From Treponema sp. (GTDB lineage: Bacteria > Spirochaetota > Spirochaetia > Treponematales > Treponemataceae), in assembly GCA_017548565.1 (NCBI GenBank), contig JAFYZU010000056.1, positions 1 through 34,015 on the forward strand: DNA of 34,015 nt, given 5' to 3'. Positions 31,959 to 34,015 of this stretch are shown piece after piece (positions within the stretch are counted from its first letter, which is position 1; each line of letters opens with the position of its first letter). The notes beneath the pieces were generated by a model. It worked only from the letters and a program-made list of their open reading frames with translations. It was not told the origin of the DNA and made no database searches. The position numbers were made by a program, and so were the translations under genes.

Positions 31959-32177
31959 ATGGCTAAAGAAGAAGCAATTGAAGTAGAAGGAATTGTAACA
32001 GAAGCACTCCCTAACACAACATTCCGTGTTAAATTACAGAACGATCATATCATTCTTGCACACCTTTCAGGAAAAATGCGCAAGCATTATATAAGAATTG
32101 TTCCGGGTGACAGTGTAAAGGTTGCCCTCTCTCCTTATGATTTAAACAAGGGAAGAATCATCTTCCGTCAAAAGTAA
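31959..32177 (+). CDS. infA: Translation initiation factor IF-1
   Basis: A 72-residue S1-fold protein of standard length, starting [11 protein letters not shown] and ending K-G-R-I-I-F-R; the core F-R-V-K-L and [10 protein letters not shown] motifs are all typical of IF-1, which sits in the ribosomal A site during initiation. An AAGGA ribosome-binding site stands upstream. tyrS follows after 53 bases with its own AGGAG site and may be cotranscribed. The promoter overlaps that of dksA, linking an initiation factor to the stringent-response partner. Confidence 0.97.
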   Translation: MAKEEAIEVEGIVTEALPNTTFRVKLQNDHIILAHLSGKMRKHYIRIVPGDSVKVALSPYDLNKGRIIFRQK

Positions 32178-32230
32178 ATCAAATTACAGCAGCATAAAAA
32201 TCTATATATCATCACACTCAGGAGAATATT

Positions 32231-33463
32231 ATGACTTTATTCGAAGACTTAAAATGGCGTGGACTCATTAAGGATGTTGCAGGCGAAGAATCAGATCTGC
32301 AGAAGGTTTTAGACGGACCATCCTTTGCATTCTATTGGGGAACAGACCCTACTGCAGATTCACTTCATATCGGTCATTATTCTTCTTTGTGTATGGCAAA
32401 GCGTCTTGCTAATGCAGGTCATCATCCTATTCTGCTTTGTGGCGGTGCTACAGGACGAATCGGAGATCCTCGCCCGACTGCAGAACGCGAAATAATTTCA
32501 GAAGAAGCAGTAAACAAAAATATCGAAGGAATCAGAAATCAGGTACAATCTATCGTTCCTTCTGCACAGCTTGTAGATAATTACGACTGGTGGAAAGACC
32601 GCTCATTCCTCGATACCCTCCGCGACATCGGTAAGTATGTAAGCTTGAACTACATGCTCGACAAGGATATTATCCGCCGCCGCCTCGAAACAGGAATTAC
32701 TTACGCAGAATTTTCATACATGCTTTTACAGGGCTTTGACTTTGTTCATCTTTTCAAGGAACACAAATGCATCATGCAGGTTGCAGGAAGCGACCAGTGG
32801 GGTAACATTACAACAGGTGTTGATCTTATACGAAAGATGCTTGACGGTCAGGCTTATGCTTTTACAATGCCTTTGATTCTTGATGCTACAGGAAAGAAAT
32901 TCGGAAAATCAGAAGGAAATGCCCTCTGGCTCGACAAAGAAAAAACTGCTCCTTATGCAATCTACCAGTACCTTATCAATTCAGATGATTCTAAGGTTCT
33001 TGAATATCTTAAGGTATTCACGTTCCTTTCAAAAGAAGAAATAGAAAATATTTACGAAGAACATCAGGCCGCCCCAGAAAAACGTCTTGCACAGAAAACA
33101 CTTGCCTGGGAAATCGTAAAAGATTTACACGGAAAAGAAGAAGCAGACAATGCAGTTAAGGTAAGCGAAAAACTTTTTGCCGGTGATTTTAAAGGCCTTG
33201 CAGTTAAAGATATTTTGACAGGAATGAAGGGAGTTCCTACATTTAAGTTCGAAAGTGACGCTCCGCTTGTTGATGTTCTTGTAAACAACGGCATGGCAAG
33301 CTCAAAACGTGAAGCACGTGAGTTCATTAAGAACAATGCTATTTCTGTAAACGGCGAAATTATAAACGACGAAACAAAGGTTATTACAAAAGATATGGCT
33401 TTAGAAGGCAAAGTTATAATCTTCCGCCGCGGAAAGAAAAAGTATTATCTTGGTGAACTGTAA
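32231..33463 (+). CDS. tyrS: Tyrosyl-tRNA synthetase
   Basis: A 410-residue class I aminoacyl-tRNA synthetase that charges tRNA-Tyr. The ATP motif H-I-G-H is at 46-49 (after F-Y-W-G-T-D-P-T-A-D), the tyrosine-site G-S-D-Q-W-G-N-I is at 186-193 and the KMSKS-type loop is K-F-G-K-S at 223-227, the usual form for bacterial TyrRS. Residues about 345-408 are an S4 RNA-binding domain ending R-R-G-K-K-K-Y. AGGAG stands 7 bases before the ATG. No T-box or tRNA-like leader is visible in the 53 bases upstream. It converges with the J-domain gene at a distance of 26 bases. Confidence 0.97.
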   Translation: MTLFEDLKWRGLIKDVAGEESDLQKVLDGPSFAFYWGTDPTADSLHIGHYSSLCMAKRLANAGHHPILLCGGATGRIGDPRPTAEREIISEEAVNKNIEGIRNQVQSIVPSAQLVDNYDWWKDRSFLDTLRDIGKYVSLNYMLDKDIIRRRLETGITYAEFSYMLLQGFDFVHLFKEHKCIMQVAGSDQWGNITTGVDLIRKMLDGQAYAFTMPLILDATGKKFGKSEGNALWLDKEKTAPYAIYQYLINSDDSKVLEYLKVFTFLSKEEIENIYEEHQAAPEKRLAQKTLAWEIVKDLHGKEEADNAVKVSEKLFAGDFKGLAVKDILTGMKGVPTFKFESDAPLVDVLVNNGMASSKREAREFIKNNAISVNGEIINDETKVITKDMALEGKVIIFRRGKKKYYLGEL

Positions 33464-33489
33464 ACAATCATGCAGAAGTTCTTTATTCC

Positions 33490-34015
33490 TTACGATCTTG
33501 TAAACAGACCACGTATGGAATAAAGGACTCCCTTAACGCCGTTCAAAATAAGGCCTATACAGATAATCGGTCCAAAAGGAAACAGAAACTTAAGAAACTG
33601 AAATGAATAAAGGGCAAATAAAACTTGAATTGATTTTCCGACTAAATGTAAAAGATAAGAACCTTTTGAACGGTGATAGTTTCTTCTGTAAGAACGGGAA
33701 TGCTCGTTTTCGTAATACTGTCTTCTGTAAGTATCGCTATTAGAAGAATCTGATCTCTTCTTCGCTTCTGACTGATTGTTAGCGAACCATTGCCAGAAAA
33801 CATCCGAATCAAAATTACTGTAGGTATATTGTCTTTGATATGAATTATTCTGCTGATATACCGTATCCTGAGTCTGATACTGATAACGACCCGTCATATC
33901 ATAATTACGGCGTTTTACATCATCACCAAGGATATCGTATGCCTGAGTTATCTGTTTGAATTTTTCTTCTGCCGCCTTATCGCCCGGATTTTTGTCGGGA
34001 TGATATTTCATTGCA
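33490..34015 (-). CDS. J-domain (DnaJ-like) membrane protein, N-terminus outside window
   Basis: The reading frame stays open to the window edge, so the start (about 25-30 residues of J domain) is missing; the ATG at 34011 is internal (A-M-K-Y-H-P-D). Visible are the H-P-D motif that stimulates DnaK ATPase, [13 protein letters not shown] and R-R-N-Y-D, the normal end of a J domain. A Q-, Y- and S-rich linker (about 45-115 of the visible part) follows and then hydrophobic segments near the end ([18 protein letters not shown], then [16 protein letters not shown]). The Gly/Phe, zinc-finger and substrate domains of true DnaJ are absent, so this is a small membrane-bound co-chaperone type rather than DnaJ itself. 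Confidence 0.88.
   Translation of the reverse strand, partial: AMKYHPDKNPGDKAAEEKFKQITQAYDILGDDVKRRNYDMTGRYQYQTQDTVYQQNNSYQRQYTYSNFDSDVFWQWFANNQSEAKKRSDSSNSDTYRRQYYENEHSRSYRRNYHRSKGSYLLHLVGKSIQVLFALYSFQFLKFLFPFGPIICIGLILNGVKGVLYSIRGLFTRS

Noticed and set aside
32178..32230. T-box or other riboswitch before tyrS
   Set aside because: The gap is only 53 bases, too short, with no T-box sequence or large hairpin.
1..34015. tRNA, rRNA or mobile-element genes
   Set aside because: No tRNA-like cloverleaf, rRNA segment, transposase or integrase was seen; all gaps above 100 bases were read and contain only promoters, terminators or the repeats listed.

Overview
The window looks like chromosomal DNA of a plant-fibre-degrading spirochaete, most probably a gut or rumen Treponema. 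This is inference from gene content and style: AT-rich DNA, spirochaete-type lipoprotein signals, a LacI/XylR-type sensor fused to a GGDEF domain, and enzymes for cellulose and hemicellulose alongside compact housekeeping genes. I see no tRNA, rRNA, CRISPR array, transposase, integrase or phage gene. About 27 genes are supported. Two are cut by the window edges: the GH94 phosphorylase on the left and a J-domain protein on the right.

Layout. 1-1020 is the C-terminal part of a cellobiose-phosphorylase-like GH94 enzyme, closed by a clear terminator. 1221-4731 holds a small membrane/coiled-coil protein, a Na/Pi-cotransporter family protein with a PhoU-like tail, and, diverging from it, a lipoprotein plus a YfcE-type phosphoesterase. 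4732-7650 is a minus-strand operon: clpP, a UPF0158-GNAT fusion, a stand-alone DbpA-type RNA-binding protein and a metallo-beta-lactamase-fold hydrolase. 7726-11245 runs rightwards: a LacI-family regulator, an RlpA-SPOR protein and a 568-residue protein I do not recognise. 11240-11405 is a GC-rich repeat region. 11406-14116 is a minus-strand pair (TPR lipoprotein, then a TraB/PrgY membrane protein). 14176-19028 runs rightwards: an unknown anchored protein, EttA and a GH1 beta-glucosidase. 19031-21836 holds divergent GH43 and GH5 genes. adk follows and faces argD across a pair of inverted hairpin repeats. 23896-29152 is minus strand: an SH3-type lipoprotein and an ABC-F ATPase, then a sugar-sensor/diguanylate cyclase under its own promoter. 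29302-31447 carries a REC-STAS-like-REC protein overlapping a PHP-type histidinol phosphatase. The right end has dksA and infA diverging from overlapping promoters, then tyrS and the J-domain protein.

How the genes fit together. The lipoprotein GH5 would cut beta-glucans outside the cytoplasm. The cytoplasmic GH94 and GH1 could then finish cellobiose and cellodextrins, with GH43 handling pentose side chains. The LacI regulator and the LacI-fold/GGDEF protein are plausible sensors of such sugars. Intergenic spaces are very small and several convergent genes end within 0-30 bp of each other. A recurring feature is a promoter whose -10 box lies only 6-14 bases before the start codon with no ribosome-binding site, which suggests leaderless mRNAs. 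The most unusual items are that promoter pattern, the UPF0158-GNAT fusion next to a helicase-free DbpA domain behind clpP, the LacI-fold diguanylate cyclase, the REC-STAS-REC protein, and the two repeat structures.
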